64,000 nt of DNA, from contig NZ_JAAVLW010000006.1 in NCBI RefSeq assembly GCF_013114835.1, positions 1 to 64,000 on the forward strand, written 5' to 3'. Every line of letters begins with the position of its first letter. Positions within the stretch are counted from its first letter, which is position 1. The notes below the pieces were generated by a model. The model ran no database searches and had not been told where the DNA came from. It was given only the letters and a program-made list of their open reading frames with translations. Of the stretch, positions 8,801 to 17,813 are shown in pieces. This DNA is from Bradyrhizobium archetypum. GTDB lineage: Bacteria; Pseudomonadota; Alphaproteobacteria; Rhizobiales; Xanthobacteraceae. Made by a program: the position numbers and the translations under genes.

Positions 8801-9145
8801 ATGCATCCGGCGGCGCCACTGCAATTCGAACGTATGGTCGGCGAATACGCGCGCTGGCGCGCCGTTCCCGAAGCTGAACGATCGCCGGCCCCGGCATGGT
8901 GGTGGGGACCGGCGATCGAATTACGCAATGCGCCGCAATCCATGCCGGCGGAATGGTGCGCACAACTTGGCCTGCCCGATCAGGCGACGTATGCGGCGGG
9001 AGCGGAAATCTTCCTTAAGGTCTTCGCCGGACAGACCTCCCTGCCCTGGCCGCACGACTTTCCCCGCAAGGCTGAAACTTCCGAGGCGAAGGCCGTCCGC
9101 GAGCTGCATCCGCAGCCGTCAGACGACAGCGCCTTTCAACCCTGA
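8801..9145 (+). CDS. Hypothetical protein
   Basis: A 114-residue protein starting MHPAAPLQFERMVGEYARWR with AGGAGA placed before the ATG. It has no transmembrane segment or recognised motif. Its last 27 bases overlap the end of the convergent GGDEF/EAL gene. The ribosome-binding site and the Trp-rich WWWGPAIEL core argue that it is a real gene, but I do not recognise a family. Confidence 0.6.
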   Translation: MHPAAPLQFERMVGEYARWRAVPEAERSPAPAWWWGPAIELRNAPQSMPAEWCAQLGLPDQATYAAGAEIFLKVFAGQTSLPWPHDFPRKAETSEAKAVRELHPQPSDDSAFQP

Positions 9146-12100
9146 CCCGGCTTCCGGCTGCAGCGGCGGCGAGGCGAGCCGCGGTTCGGCGCGAAGCAGA
9201 TCCGTCATTTGCTGTGCGGGCAGCGGCTTGGAGAATAGGAAGCCCTGCATTTCGTCACAGGCATGATTACGCAGGAAGGCCTCCTGCTCCACGGTCTCGA
9301 CACCCTCCGCGATAACAGTCATGCCGAGCGCCTTGCCCATGCTGATGATCGCCTGCGTAATTGCCTGGTCTTCGGAATCGACCGGCAGATCGCGGACGAA
9401 GGATCGATCGATCTTGATCGTATCGATCGGAAACTGCTTCATCAGCGACATCGACGAATAGCCGGTTCCGAAATCGTCGATCGCAAGGCGAATGCCGCGG
9501 CTTTGAATCGCGTCCAGCACCTTGATCGCGCGCGAGACGTTGCGCATCACCATGCTTTCGGTGACTTCGAGCTGCAACAGCACCGGCGACATGCCACTTG
9601 CCAGCAGCGCCTCGTCGACATCGTGCAGCAGATGCGGATCGGCAAACTGCCGCGGTGACAGGTTGACCGCCACGGTCACCGGCCGCAGGCCGCGGCGCTG
9701 CCAGGCCATGTTCTGCGCGCAGGCTTCCTTGAGCACCCAGCGGCCGATCGGAACGATCAGGCCGGTTTCCTCGGCAAGGGGAATGAACTGCCCCGGCGAC
9801 ACGGCGCCGAGCTCGGGATGATTCCAGCGCAGCAGCGCTTCGACGCCGGTGATCTGGCGGCTCTCCATGTCGATCTTTGGCTGATAATGCAGCGAGAACT
9901 GCTCGCGCTCCAGCGCGCGGCGCAGCGCGCTCTCCAGCGTCAGGCGCTCGATCGACTGCGTCTTGATCTCCTTCGTGAAGAAGCGGAAGCCGTTCTTGCC
10001 GTCCTCCTTGGCGAGATACATCGCCATGTCGGCATTCTTTGTCAGCGTCTGCATGTCGGTGCCATCAGACGGATACATCGCGATCCCGATGGAAGCGGTG
10101 GTATGGCATTCGTGACCGCTGAGCTGCAGCGGCTGGCTCAGTACTGACAGTAGTTCGCCGGCAATGCGCTCGACCTCATGACGTTCCGCGGTTTCCTCCA
10201 GAATGACCACGAACTCGTCGCCGCCGAGCCGCGCCACGACATCGCTCGCGCGCAGCGCGCGCCGCAACCTGCCGCCGATTTCCACCAGCAGCATGTCGCC
10301 GGCATCATGTCCCAGCGAGTCATTGATGACCTTGAACCTGTCGAGATCGATGAACAGCAGGGCAAACTGCCGCTGGTAACGCGCGGCGGCATCGATCGCG
10401 CCGCGCAGCATGCCGTTGAACATTTCCCTGTTCGGCAGGCTAGTCAGGCTGTCGTGCGACGCCAGATATTCGATCCGTTCGTCGGCCTTGGTTTTTTCGT
10501 CGGCGCGGTCGAAGTTCTCCAGTGCGAAGGATACATTCTCGACGAGCCGCTGCAACAGTTCGGCAAACTCCGGCGTGAAGGTGTTCCTCTCGAGCGACAT
10601 GAAGGACATCACGCCGACGACCTTCCCGTGCACCAGCAGGGGGAATGACGCGCCGGAGTTCGTACCATCAAGGCGGGCCCTATGGTGAAACGCCTCGGCA
10701 TTGGGATCGGCGAGATAGTCGTTCATGATGCAGGCCCGCTGCGAGCGTATCGCCTGGCCGCACAGCCCACGCCCCTCCGGATGCGCCTCGTTAGCTGATA
10801 TCCTTGCCAGACGGGCGCTGAGGGCGGTCGGACCGGCGGCGGCCACCACGTCGAGATAATCGCTGTCGGGCTTCGTCAGCACGATGGATGTCAAGGTGAA
10901 CTTGCCGCCGCTGGCCGCGGCCTCGCAAACCAAATCGAACAATTCCGCCCGCGACGATGCACGGATGATCGCCTCATTCGTTGCGCTCAGCGCCGCCAGC
11001 ATGCGGGTCAGGCGCTCCTTCTGGCCCTCGGTCCGTGCCTTGTCGTCGGCGCGATCGAAATTCTCCAGCGCGAAAGATACGTTATCGGCCAATCGTTGCA
11101 GGAGTTCGACGAATTCGGGGGTGAAGGTATGCTTGTCCAGCGACATGTAAATCATGACGCCGACCGGCTCGTCATGCACGAGCAGCGGAAACGCGGCGCC
11201 CGACTGGGCGCCATAGCTGCCGACTATGGACTGGAAGGCGGCGACGCGCTGGTCGGTGACGTAGTCGTTGGTGATGCATGGACGCCTGGTTCGAAAAGCG
11301 GTTCCGCTGAGCCCCCGTCCCTCGGGAAGGTTTTGATCGGTCGACAACCTGACGTGCCGCGTTGCCTCGGCCGCTGGGCCCGAGGCGGCGACAATCTTAA
11401 GAAGGTCGCTTCCCGGCGTAGCCAGCGCAATGGTGGTCGAGGTGAACCGGCCGCCCTCTGCCGCCGCTTCGCATACCAGATCAAACAGTTCGGTGCGGGA
11501 CTTGGCCCGCATGATGGCTTCGTTGGTCCTGCTCAACGCGGCGAACATCCGCGTCAGGCGCTGTTTCTGACTTTCGGTCCTCGCCTTCTCGTCGGCACGA
11601 TTGAAATTTTCCAGCGCAAACGACACGTTCTCGGTGAGCCGCTGCAGCAGCTCGGCGAATTCGGGCGTGAACGTGTCCTTCTCGGAGGAGATGAAGAACA
11701 TCACGCCGACCGGCTCACCGGAAATCAGCAGCGGAAATGCCGCGCCCGACATGGCGCCGTCGCTGTGAATGAACTGACGAAATGCCGATCCCCGCGGGTC
11801 GGCGCGCAAATCGTTGGCGATGCAGGCTCGCTTGGAGCGGAACGCATTGCCGCAGAGGCCGCGTCCTTCGGGTACGTTCGCGTTGGTCGAGACCTTGACT
11901 CGCCGCATATTGTCTGACGTCGGCCCGGCAACTGCTACCAGGTCGGTGTCATAGCTGTCCGGGCGGGCCAGCAGGATGCTGGTTGAATTGAACCGGCCGC
12001 CCTTTGCGGCAGCCTCGCATACCAGTTCGAACAGCTCTGCCCGTGACGTGGCACGGACGATCGCCTCGTTGGTCGCGCTGAGCGCCGCCAGCATTCGCGC

Positions 12101-13207
12101 CAGCCGCTCCTTCTGGGCGTCCGCTCGCGCCTTTGCACTGGCACGTTCGAAATTGTCCAAAGCGAACGAGACGTTCTCGGCGATTCGCGCCATCAGGGCG
12201 ACGATCTCTTCGTCTTCCGCCCACAGCTTTCCGACAAAGAACATCAATACGCCGACGCTCTCGTCGGCCTTGATCAGGGGAACCGCGACGCAGGCGGTGA
12301 CCCCGGTGTCGCGCGCGGCCTGATGCCAGGGCTGTCCCTGTGTCGAGGCAAGGATGTCGTTGTTGACCGACGGCTGCTGCGTCCGGAACGCCTTCCCGCA
12401 AACACCCTTTCCGTACGGATTGTTCGCGTCGATCGAGAACGGCGCCTGCATGATCTGTTCGACGATTGCGCCGGTGCCTGCGACCGGCTTCAACCAGATC
12501 GAATCCGGCTGTGCAAGCAACACCACCGTGGCGGCGGACTTTCCGCTATATACCGCGGCATCGCAAACCCGCTGATAGAGTTCCTGTTCGGTCTTGGCGC
12601 GAAGAATTGCTTCGTTGGTCGCGCTGATGGCGCCGAACATCCGGTTCAGCCGCCGCATGGTGTGCTCGCCGTTCTTGCGCGCGGCCTCGTGGTCGAAATT
12701 GTCGAGCGCAAATGATACGTTTGCCGACACGCGCTCCAGCATCGCGACGAGCTCTCCGTCGATCGAGTGCGCCTCGCGGCGCGAAACCAGGAGCACCCCG
12801 ACGCTCTGGCCATTGCAGATCAGCGGAAGGGCCGCCGCCGCACCGACCTGGTTGGCCTTGGCGCCGTCGCGCCAAGCCAGCGAACGCGCCTCGTTCAGGA
12901 AATCATTGCTGACGCATACGCGCCTGTCGCGAAAGGCGGATCCGGCAACCCCGTTACCCTCAGGCGTAACGGCCAGAACCGAAATGTCGATACTGCGCAG
13001 GCGCGGCACGTCATCGCCACAGCCGGCGGCAAAGCGCAGGAGACTGGTTTCCGGCTCGAGCAGGAAGACCGCGACAGCTAGGAAGTCGCCGACCGAGAAC
13101 GCGGCTTCGCAGACCTTGGTGTACAGTTCTTCCGGTGATTTGGCGTACAGGATCGCTTCGTTGGTCGCATTCAATGCCGCGAGTGTGCGCGCGATATCGG
13201 TGTTCAC
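9119..13207 (-). CDS. GGDEF/EAL protein with five tandem GAF domains
   Basis: A 1362-residue soluble protein. Five GAF-type repeats occupy about residues 9-171, 191-353, 373-535, 555-717 and 737-899. They are followed by a GGDEF diguanylate cyclase (about 912-1080, GGDEF intact at 995-999, inhibitory RASD site at 986-989) and an EAL phosphodiesterase (about 1095-1340, EALLRW at 1123-1128, DDFGTG at 1244-1249, EGVET at 1301-1305). Both c-di-GMP-making and c-di-GMP-degrading sites look complete. The marks TNEAI and NVSFAL recur at exactly 182-residue intervals. The GAF array probably senses a small ligand or redox state. No membrane segment is present, so it acts in the cytoplasm. Confidence 0.95.
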   Translation of the reverse strand: MNTDIARTLAALNATNEAILYAKSPEELYTKVCEAAFSVGDFLAVAVFLLEPETSLLRFAAGCGDDVPRLRSIDISVLAVTPEGNGVAGSAFRDRRVCVSNDFLNEARSLAWRDGAKANQVGAAAALPLICNGQSVGVLLVSRREAHSIDGELVAMLERVSANVSFALDNFDHEAARKNGEHTMRRLNRMFGAISATNEAILRAKTEQELYQRVCDAAVYSGKSAATVVLLAQPDSIWLKPVAGTGAIVEQIMQAPFSIDANNPYGKGVCGKAFRTQQPSVNNDILASTQGQPWHQAARDTGVTACVAVPLIKADESVGVLMFFVGKLWAEDEEIVALMARIAENVSFALDNFERASAKARADAQKERLARMLAALSATNEAIVRATSRAELFELVCEAAAKGGRFNSTSILLARPDSYDTDLVAVAGPTSDNMRRVKVSTNANVPEGRGLCGNAFRSKRACIANDLRADPRGSAFRQFIHSDGAMSGAAFPLLISGEPVGVMFFISSEKDTFTPEFAELLQRLTENVSFALENFNRADEKARTESQKQRLTRMFAALSRTNEAIMRAKSRTELFDLVCEAAAEGGRFTSTTIALATPGSDLLKIVAASGPAAEATRHVRLSTDQNLPEGRGLSGTAFRTRRPCITNDYVTDQRVAAFQSIVGSYGAQSGAAFPLLVHDEPVGVMIYMSLDKHTFTPEFVELLQRLADNVSFALENFDRADDKARTEGQKERLTRMLAALSATNEAIIRASSRAELFDLVCEAAASGGKFTLTSIVLTKPDSDYLDVVAAAGPTALSARLARISANEAHPEGRGLCGQAIRSQRACIMNDYLADPNAEAFHHRARLDGTNSGASFPLLVHGKVVGVMSFMSLERNTFTPEFAELLQRLVENVSFALENFDRADEKTKADERIEYLASHDSLTSLPNREMFNGMLRGAIDAAARYQRQFALLFIDLDRFKVINDSLGHDAGDMLLVEIGGRLRRALRASDVVARLGGDEFVVILEETAERHEVERIAGELLSVLSQPLQLSGHECHTTASIGIAMYPSDGTDMQTLTKNADMAMYLAKEDGKNGFRFFTKEIKTQSIERLTLESALRRALEREQFSLHYQPKIDMESRQITGVEALLRWNHPELGAVSPGQFIPLAEETGLIVPIGRWVLKEACAQNMAWQRRGLRPVTVAVNLSPRQFADPHLLHDVDEALLASGMSPVLLQLEVTESMVMRNVSRAIKVLDAIQSRGIRLAIDDFGTGYSSMSLMKQFPIDTIKIDRSFVRDLPVDSEDQAITQAIISMGKALGMTVIAEGVETVEQEAFLRNHACDEMQGFLFSKPLPAQQMTDLLRAEPRLASPPLQPEAGSGLKGAVV

Positions 13208-13552
13208 CGTCCCCGAGCTCCCTTCCGGCAGCGCCGGCTGCCCCGCCGATTTTATGCGTGCAGAAGGCCTAAATGCTCGTTATTGGCGATCCGAAGTTGC
13301 GATTCAAAGTAAATGCCGGACCAACGCGCGCGATACTCGTCTCCGGAGAACTACGGCCCATTCACGATTTGTCAGCCATACCGCCGGGCCGCGACGAATT
13401 TTGCGAGGCGAAATCCAAGGCCTTTCGGGACCGTGCCGGCCGCATAGCTAATAGGATATTTCCACGCTTGCCCTGCCGCCGATGCTTTGAGAGCATGCCG
13501 AGCGCAAGCAAGACCCGCCGTTCGCGCGGGCGTCAGGGTAGAGGAAATTCCC
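13208..13552. other. Divergent intergenic region upstream of the GAF/GGDEF/EAL gene and Ldh2 gene
   Basis: These 345 bases contain no credible gene. They must hold the promoters of two divergent genes. A hairpin CCCGC-CGTTCGC-GCGGG lies about 25 bases before the Ldh2 ribosome-binding site. No promoter boxes can be named with confidence. Confidence 0.4.
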
Positions 13553-14605
13553 ATGCCGCTGGTCCAGGCCGACCGTCTCACGCGAATTGGCATGGCCCTG
13601 CTCAAGGCCGCCGGCGCGTCGGAGGAAGAAGCCCAGGCGGTCGCGGTCGGCTGCGTCAACGCCAACCTCGCCGGCCACGACTCGCATGGCGTGATTGCGA
13701 TCCCGACCTATATCGACCGCATCAAGGCCGGCCATATCGTGCCCGGCGCCAAATGGACCATCGTCCAGGAATCGCCGACCACGACCGTGATCGACGGCCA
13801 CTGGGGGTTCGGCTTTCATGTCAACGCCAAGGCGATGGCGCTGACGATCGAAAAGGCGAAGACGGCCAATGTCGCGGCCTGCACTGTGTTTCGCCAGAGC
13901 CATGTCGGGCGCCTCGCCGCGTACCCCCTGATGGCAATGCGAGCGGGCATGATCGGGATTGCCGCCGCCGATTCCGGCCGCTCGCCAAAACATGTCGCGC
14001 CGTTCGGCGGCCGCGAGGCAAGGCTCGGCACCAACCCGATCTCGATTGCGGTGCCATCCGATCTCGAGGCTCCGTTCTACCTGGACATGGCGACCTCCGC
14101 GGTGGCGGCCGGCAAGATCGCGCTGTCGGTCGCGCGCGGCGAACAGATCCCGGTGGGGTGGATCATCGACGCCGAGGGACGGCATACCACCGATCCCACC
14201 CAGTATCGCAAGGGCGGCGCGCTGCTGCCGCTCGGCGGCAGCGAGGGCTACAAGGGAAGCGGTCTCGCCGCGATGGTCGAGGTGCTGTGCGGCCTGCTCA
14301 CGGGACTGGGTTTTGGCGTCGAGCCGACCGGCCGTCACAATGACGGATGCTTCATGGCGGTGTTCAACGTCGCCGCCTTCCGTCCGCTGCAGGATTTCGC
14401 GAAGGAAGTCGGCGAATTCGCACGTTATCTCAAATCGACGCCGCCGTCTGAGGGATCTCCCGGCGTGTTCTATCCCGGCGAGATCGAATATCTCCGCGAG
14501 CAACGGCGCCGGCGCGACGGCATCGACGTCGAGGATGCCACTTGGGACCGGCTGAAGGCGCTCGCTACCGACTACAAACTCGCCGACGAACTTGGCCTGA
14601 AATGA
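13553..14605 (+). CDS. Malate/L-lactate (Ldh2-type) dehydrogenase
   Basis: A 350-residue member of the Ldh2/MDH2 family, which uses its own NAD(P) fold instead of a Rossmann GxGxxG. The GHDSHGV motif at 41-47 carries the catalytic His, followed by HVGRLAAYPLMA and later LGTNPISIAVPS and GYKGSGLAAMVE, all typical. Family members oxidise 2-hydroxy acids such as malate, lactate, ureidoglycolate or sulfolactate. The ATG at 13553 has GAGGAAA before it; the frame extends upstream without one. It is the first gene of a likely operon with a flavin monooxygenase 31 bases downstream. Confidence 0.9.
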   Translation: MPLVQADRLTRIGMALLKAAGASEEEAQAVAVGCVNANLAGHDSHGVIAIPTYIDRIKAGHIVPGAKWTIVQESPTTTVIDGHWGFGFHVNAKAMALTIEKAKTANVAACTVFRQSHVGRLAAYPLMAMRAGMIGIAAADSGRSPKHVAPFGGREARLGTNPISIAVPSDLEAPFYLDMATSAVAAGKIALSVARGEQIPVGWIIDAEGRHTTDPTQYRKGGALLPLGGSEGYKGSGLAAMVEVLCGLLTGLGFGVEPTGRHNDGCFMAVFNVAAFRPLQDFAKEVGEFARYLKSTPPSEGSPGVFYPGEIEYLREQRRRRDGIDVEDATWDRLKALATDYKLADELGLK

Positions 14606-14636
14606 AAGCCGATCCTGCGCGCACAAGGAGAACGGC

Positions 14637-16004
14637 ATGACACGGCAAATGGTGCTGGTCGGATTTTTGCAGGCGCAGAACTGCACAAACCTGCCGAGCT
14701 CATGGCGGCATCCGGAATCGCGCGACGATTCGATGTCGGCCGACTACTACCAGGAGATCGCCCGGATCCTCGAAGCCGGCAAATTCCATATGGCGTTCTT
14801 CGACGATCGCCTCGCGATGCCTGACCGCTACGGCAACGACCACGCGCATACCGTCGAATACGGCATCCGCTGCGTGAAGATGGACCCGCTGATCGTGCTG
14901 ACGATCATGGGAATGATTACGACAAAGCTTGGCCTGGGGTCGACCTGCTCGACCACCTATTACGAGCCGTTCGATGTCGCACGGCGCTTCGCCACGCTGG
15001 ATCTGATGTCGGGCGGACGCGCAGGCTGGAACGTCGTCACCTCGCTCAATGACGGCGAGGCCCAGAACATGGGCAAGGATGCCCACCTCGAACACGACTT
15101 CCGCTACGACCGAGCCGACGAGTTCATGGAAGTCGTGCTCGGCCATTGGGATAGCTGGGAAGACGGTTCGCTGATCATGGACAAGAAGAGCGGCCGCTTC
15201 GCCGATCCCACCAAAGTGAAGCGGCTCGATCACAACGGGAAGTTCTTCAAGTCGCGCGGGCCGTTCACCGTGCCGCGCTCGGCGCAGGGCCATCCCGTCA
15301 TCATCCAGGCCGGCGCGTCCGGCCGCGGCCAGCGTTTTGCAGGGCGATGGGGCGAAGTGATCTTCACCGCCGCGCGCAACGTCGCCTCTGCCAAGGAAGG
15401 CTATGCGGCCGTCCGCAACGAGGCGGCGAAGGCCGGCCGCGATCCCGACCAGATGTTCCTCTGCAACCTCACGACCCCGGTCTGCGGTGCCACCAAGGCC
15501 GAGGCAGAAGACAAGATGGCGCTGATCAACAAGCTGCCGCTGCAGATCGATGCGCTGTCGCTGCTCGCGGAAGCGCTGAACTATGACTTCGCGTCAAAAC
15601 CGCTCGACGAGCCGCTGACCACGGAAGAGCTCAGGAGCATGCAGGGCATCCTTGGCATTCGCGATGGCGTGCTCAAGAATTCGGGCAAGAGCAACCCAAG
15701 CGCGCTCGACTTCGTCAATTTCTCCGGCCGCGGCCAGGTGCAGGACGCGATCGTCGGCGGCCCGAAGGAAATCGCGGACAAGTTAGAGGAGATGTTCGTC
15801 GAGCGCGGCTGCGACGGCTTTGTCATTGCGGCCACCATCGTGCCGGGCTCCTACGCCGATTTCGTCAAGCATATCGTGCCCGAACTGCAGCGCCGCGGCC
15901 TGTTCCACAGGGATTATGCGGGCAAGACCCTGCGCAAGAATCTCGGGCTGCCGCGGCCCGCCGCCGGCGCCTGGAAAACCCAGCCGCAGGCCGCAGCCGA
16001 GTAA
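14637..16004 (+). CDS. FMN-dependent monooxygenase, NtaA/SnaA/DszA type
   Basis: A 455-residue luciferase-like TIM-barrel protein. GFLQAQNCTNLPSSWRHPE at the N-terminus, FFDDRLAMPDRYG, and GRAGWNVVTSLN are typical of the nitrilotriacetate and dibenzothiophene-sulfone monooxygenase branch. These enzymes use reduced FMN supplied by a separate reductase and cleave C-N or C-S bonds. No flavin reductase gene is adjacent. It follows the Ldh2 gene and precedes an FAH fragment and an amidase, which suggests catabolism of a nitrogen- or sulfur-containing organic compound. The substrate is unknown. Confidence 0.9.
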   Translation: MTRQMVLVGFLQAQNCTNLPSSWRHPESRDDSMSADYYQEIARILEAGKFHMAFFDDRLAMPDRYGNDHAHTVEYGIRCVKMDPLIVLTIMGMITTKLGLGSTCSTTYYEPFDVARRFATLDLMSGGRAGWNVVTSLNDGEAQNMGKDAHLEHDFRYDRADEFMEVVLGHWDSWEDGSLIMDKKSGRFADPTKVKRLDHNGKFFKSRGPFTVPRSAQGHPVIIQAGASGRGQRFAGRWGEVIFTAARNVASAKEGYAAVRNEAAKAGRDPDQMFLCNLTTPVCGATKAEAEDKMALINKLPLQIDALSLLAEALNYDFASKPLDEPLTTEELRSMQGILGIRDGVLKNSGKSNPSALDFVNFSGRGQVQDAIVGGPKEIADKLEEMFVERGCDGFVIAATIVPGSYADFVKHIVPELQRRGLFHRDYAGKTLRKNLGLPRPAAGAWKTQPQAAAE

Positions 16005-16017
16005 ACGAGGTCGCTTG

Positions 16018-16224
16018 ATGCGTTGGCTCAAATTCACCGCCGCCGGCAGAACATACTGGGGCATCGTCGAGGGCGAATGTGTAATCACGGTCGACGGCGA
16101 TCCGTTCGGCGAATGGCAGCGTGGGACGCAGTCGCATGCGCTGCGGGACGTGAAGATCGAGCTGGCGCTGAGGCCTAAGAGTGTCCTCAGAATAAGGACA
16201 GGCGCCGGAGCGGGCAGCAGGTAA
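16018..16224 (+). pseudogene. Truncated FAH-family protein (N-terminal domain only)
   Basis: A 68-residue frame starting MRWLKFTAAGRTYWGIVEG. Up to about residue 55 it matches the small N-terminal domain that precedes the catalytic domain in fumarylacetoacetate hydrolase-family proteins (EGD-PFG, DVKIELA, PKSVL). It then runs into a short unrelated tail and stops; the metal-binding catalytic domain is absent from the following sequence, which starts the amidase gene 39 bases later. It is best read as a remnant of an FAH gene lost by deletion. A functional small protein is less likely. Confidence 0.6.
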
Positions 16225-16263
16225 AGTTCATCCGGACGTTACTCATTCGCACGGAGGATCATC

Positions 16264-17772
16264 ATGGCTCGCAGCGTCACCCTGCTCGGCTCGGCCCTTG
16301 CCGGCCTTCTCGCCGCGGCATCTCCCGCACTGGCGCAATCGGCGATCGATCTGGACCAGCTTACCGCAACGCAAGCTGCCGCTGATCTCTGCGCCGGAAA
16401 GATCACCAGCAAGGCGCTGACCTCGGCAGCGTTGGCGCGCGCCAAGGCAAGACCGGAGCTCAACGCCTTCATCACGCTGGACGAGGCCGGCGCCATGAAG
16501 GCTGCCGCGGCGTTCGATGCCGGCCGCAAGAAGGGATCATGCAAACCGCTTGGCGGCGTGCCGATCGTGATCAAGGACAATATCGAGGTGGCCGGCCTTC
16601 CCAGCAGCGCCGGAACGCCGGCGTTGAAGAATTTCGTGCCGAAGACGGATGCGCCGGTCGCCGCAAAACTGCGCGCGGCGGGCGCCATTATCATCGGCAA
16701 GACCAACATGCATGAGCTTGCCTTCGGCATCTCCGGCTTCAATGCCGGTTTCAAGACCGGCGCGGAGCCCGGTGTGCGCAATGCCTATGATGCAACGAAA
16801 ATCGCCGGAGGTTCGTCATCGGGCACGGGCGCTGCGGTGGGCGCGCGGATCGTCACCGCGGGCCTTGGCTCCGACACCGGCGGCTCGGTCAGGGTGCCCT
16901 GCGCGCTGAACGGCTGCGCGGCGCTGCGGCCGACCGTCGGCCGCTATCCGCAAGCCGGGATCGCGCCGATCTCGCACACCCGCGACACGGCCGGCCCGAT
17001 GGCGTCCACGATGGCCGACGTGGCGGCGCTCGACCGCATCATCGCCGGCGGCGGTGCGATTCAGCCCGCCGAACTGAAGAAGGTCCGAATCGGCGTCGAG
17101 AAAACCACGCTGGCCAATCTCGACGGCGATACCGAAGCAGCATTCAGAGCAGCGCTGGACAAGCTCAAGGCGAGCGGCGTGACGGTCGTCGATATCGAAA
17201 TGCCGAAGCTTGCCGAGCTCAACGGCCAGGTCGGATTTCCGCTCGCGCTGTATGAGGCCTATGACGACATGGTTGCCTATCTCAGGAAGACAGGCACCGG
17301 CGTCAGCATCGAGAGCCTCGCCAAGGAGATCGCAAGCTCCGACGTGAAGGGCACCTATGACGGGCTGGTTATTCCGCGCAAGCTGCCCGGGCCGGACAAC
17401 ACGGTCGCAGATGCCAAGCCGGCCTATGACGCCGCCATGAAGACCGCCCGGCCGGCGCTGCAGGCGCTCTATCGCGATACTTTCGCGAAGAACAAGCTCG
17501 ATGCCATCGCCTTTCCGACCGTGCCGAAGGTCGCGATTGCTTCAAATCCTGACTCGTCGAGTCTCGCCAATTTCCTGCTGTTTATCCAGAACACCGATCC
17601 CGGCAGCAATGCCGGCGTTCCCGGCATTCAGCTTCCGATCGCGCTCGGTGCGTCGAGCAAGCTGCCGGTTGGTCTGGAGCTCGATGGGCCTGCGGGAAGC
17701 GATCGCAAGCTGCTGGCGATCGGCATGGCGATGGAGAAGCTATTCGGGCGCCTTTCCCCGCCGTCGCATTAG
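16264..17772 (+). CDS. Secreted amidase (amidase-signature family)
   Basis: A 502-residue amidase-signature enzyme with a signal peptide (about residues 1-25, ending SPALAQS). The Ser-cisSer-Lys triad is visible: Lys104 in IVIKDN, cis-Ser185 in GGSSSGTG and nucleophile Ser208 in GSDTGGSVR. It hydrolyses an amide to acid and ammonia, probably in the periplasm. Indoleacetamide hydrolases and AtzF/GatA-like enzymes share this layout, so the substrate cannot be given. It follows a flavin monooxygenase and could feed ammonia from an amide substrate. GGAGG precedes the ATG. Confidence 0.92.
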   Translation: MARSVTLLGSALAGLLAAASPALAQSAIDLDQLTATQAAADLCAGKITSKALTSAALARAKARPELNAFITLDEAGAMKAAAAFDAGRKKGSCKPLGGVPIVIKDNIEVAGLPSSAGTPALKNFVPKTDAPVAAKLRAAGAIIIGKTNMHELAFGISGFNAGFKTGAEPGVRNAYDATKIAGGSSSGTGAAVGARIVTAGLGSDTGGSVRVPCALNGCAALRPTVGRYPQAGIAPISHTRDTAGPMASTMADVAALDRIIAGGGAIQPAELKKVRIGVEKTTLANLDGDTEAAFRAALDKLKASGVTVVDIEMPKLAELNGQVGFPLALYEAYDDMVAYLRKTGTGVSIESLAKEIASSDVKGTYDGLVIPRKLPGPDNTVADAKPAYDAAMKTARPALQALYRDTFAKNKLDAIAFPTVPKVAIASNPDSSSLANFLLFIQNTDPGSNAGVPGIQLPIALGASSKLPVGLELDGPAGSDRKLLAIGMAMEKLFGRLSPPSH

Positions 17773-17813
17773 GTGGGCTCTCACCACACTCGAGTACGGC
17801 GAAGCCTCCCCGC

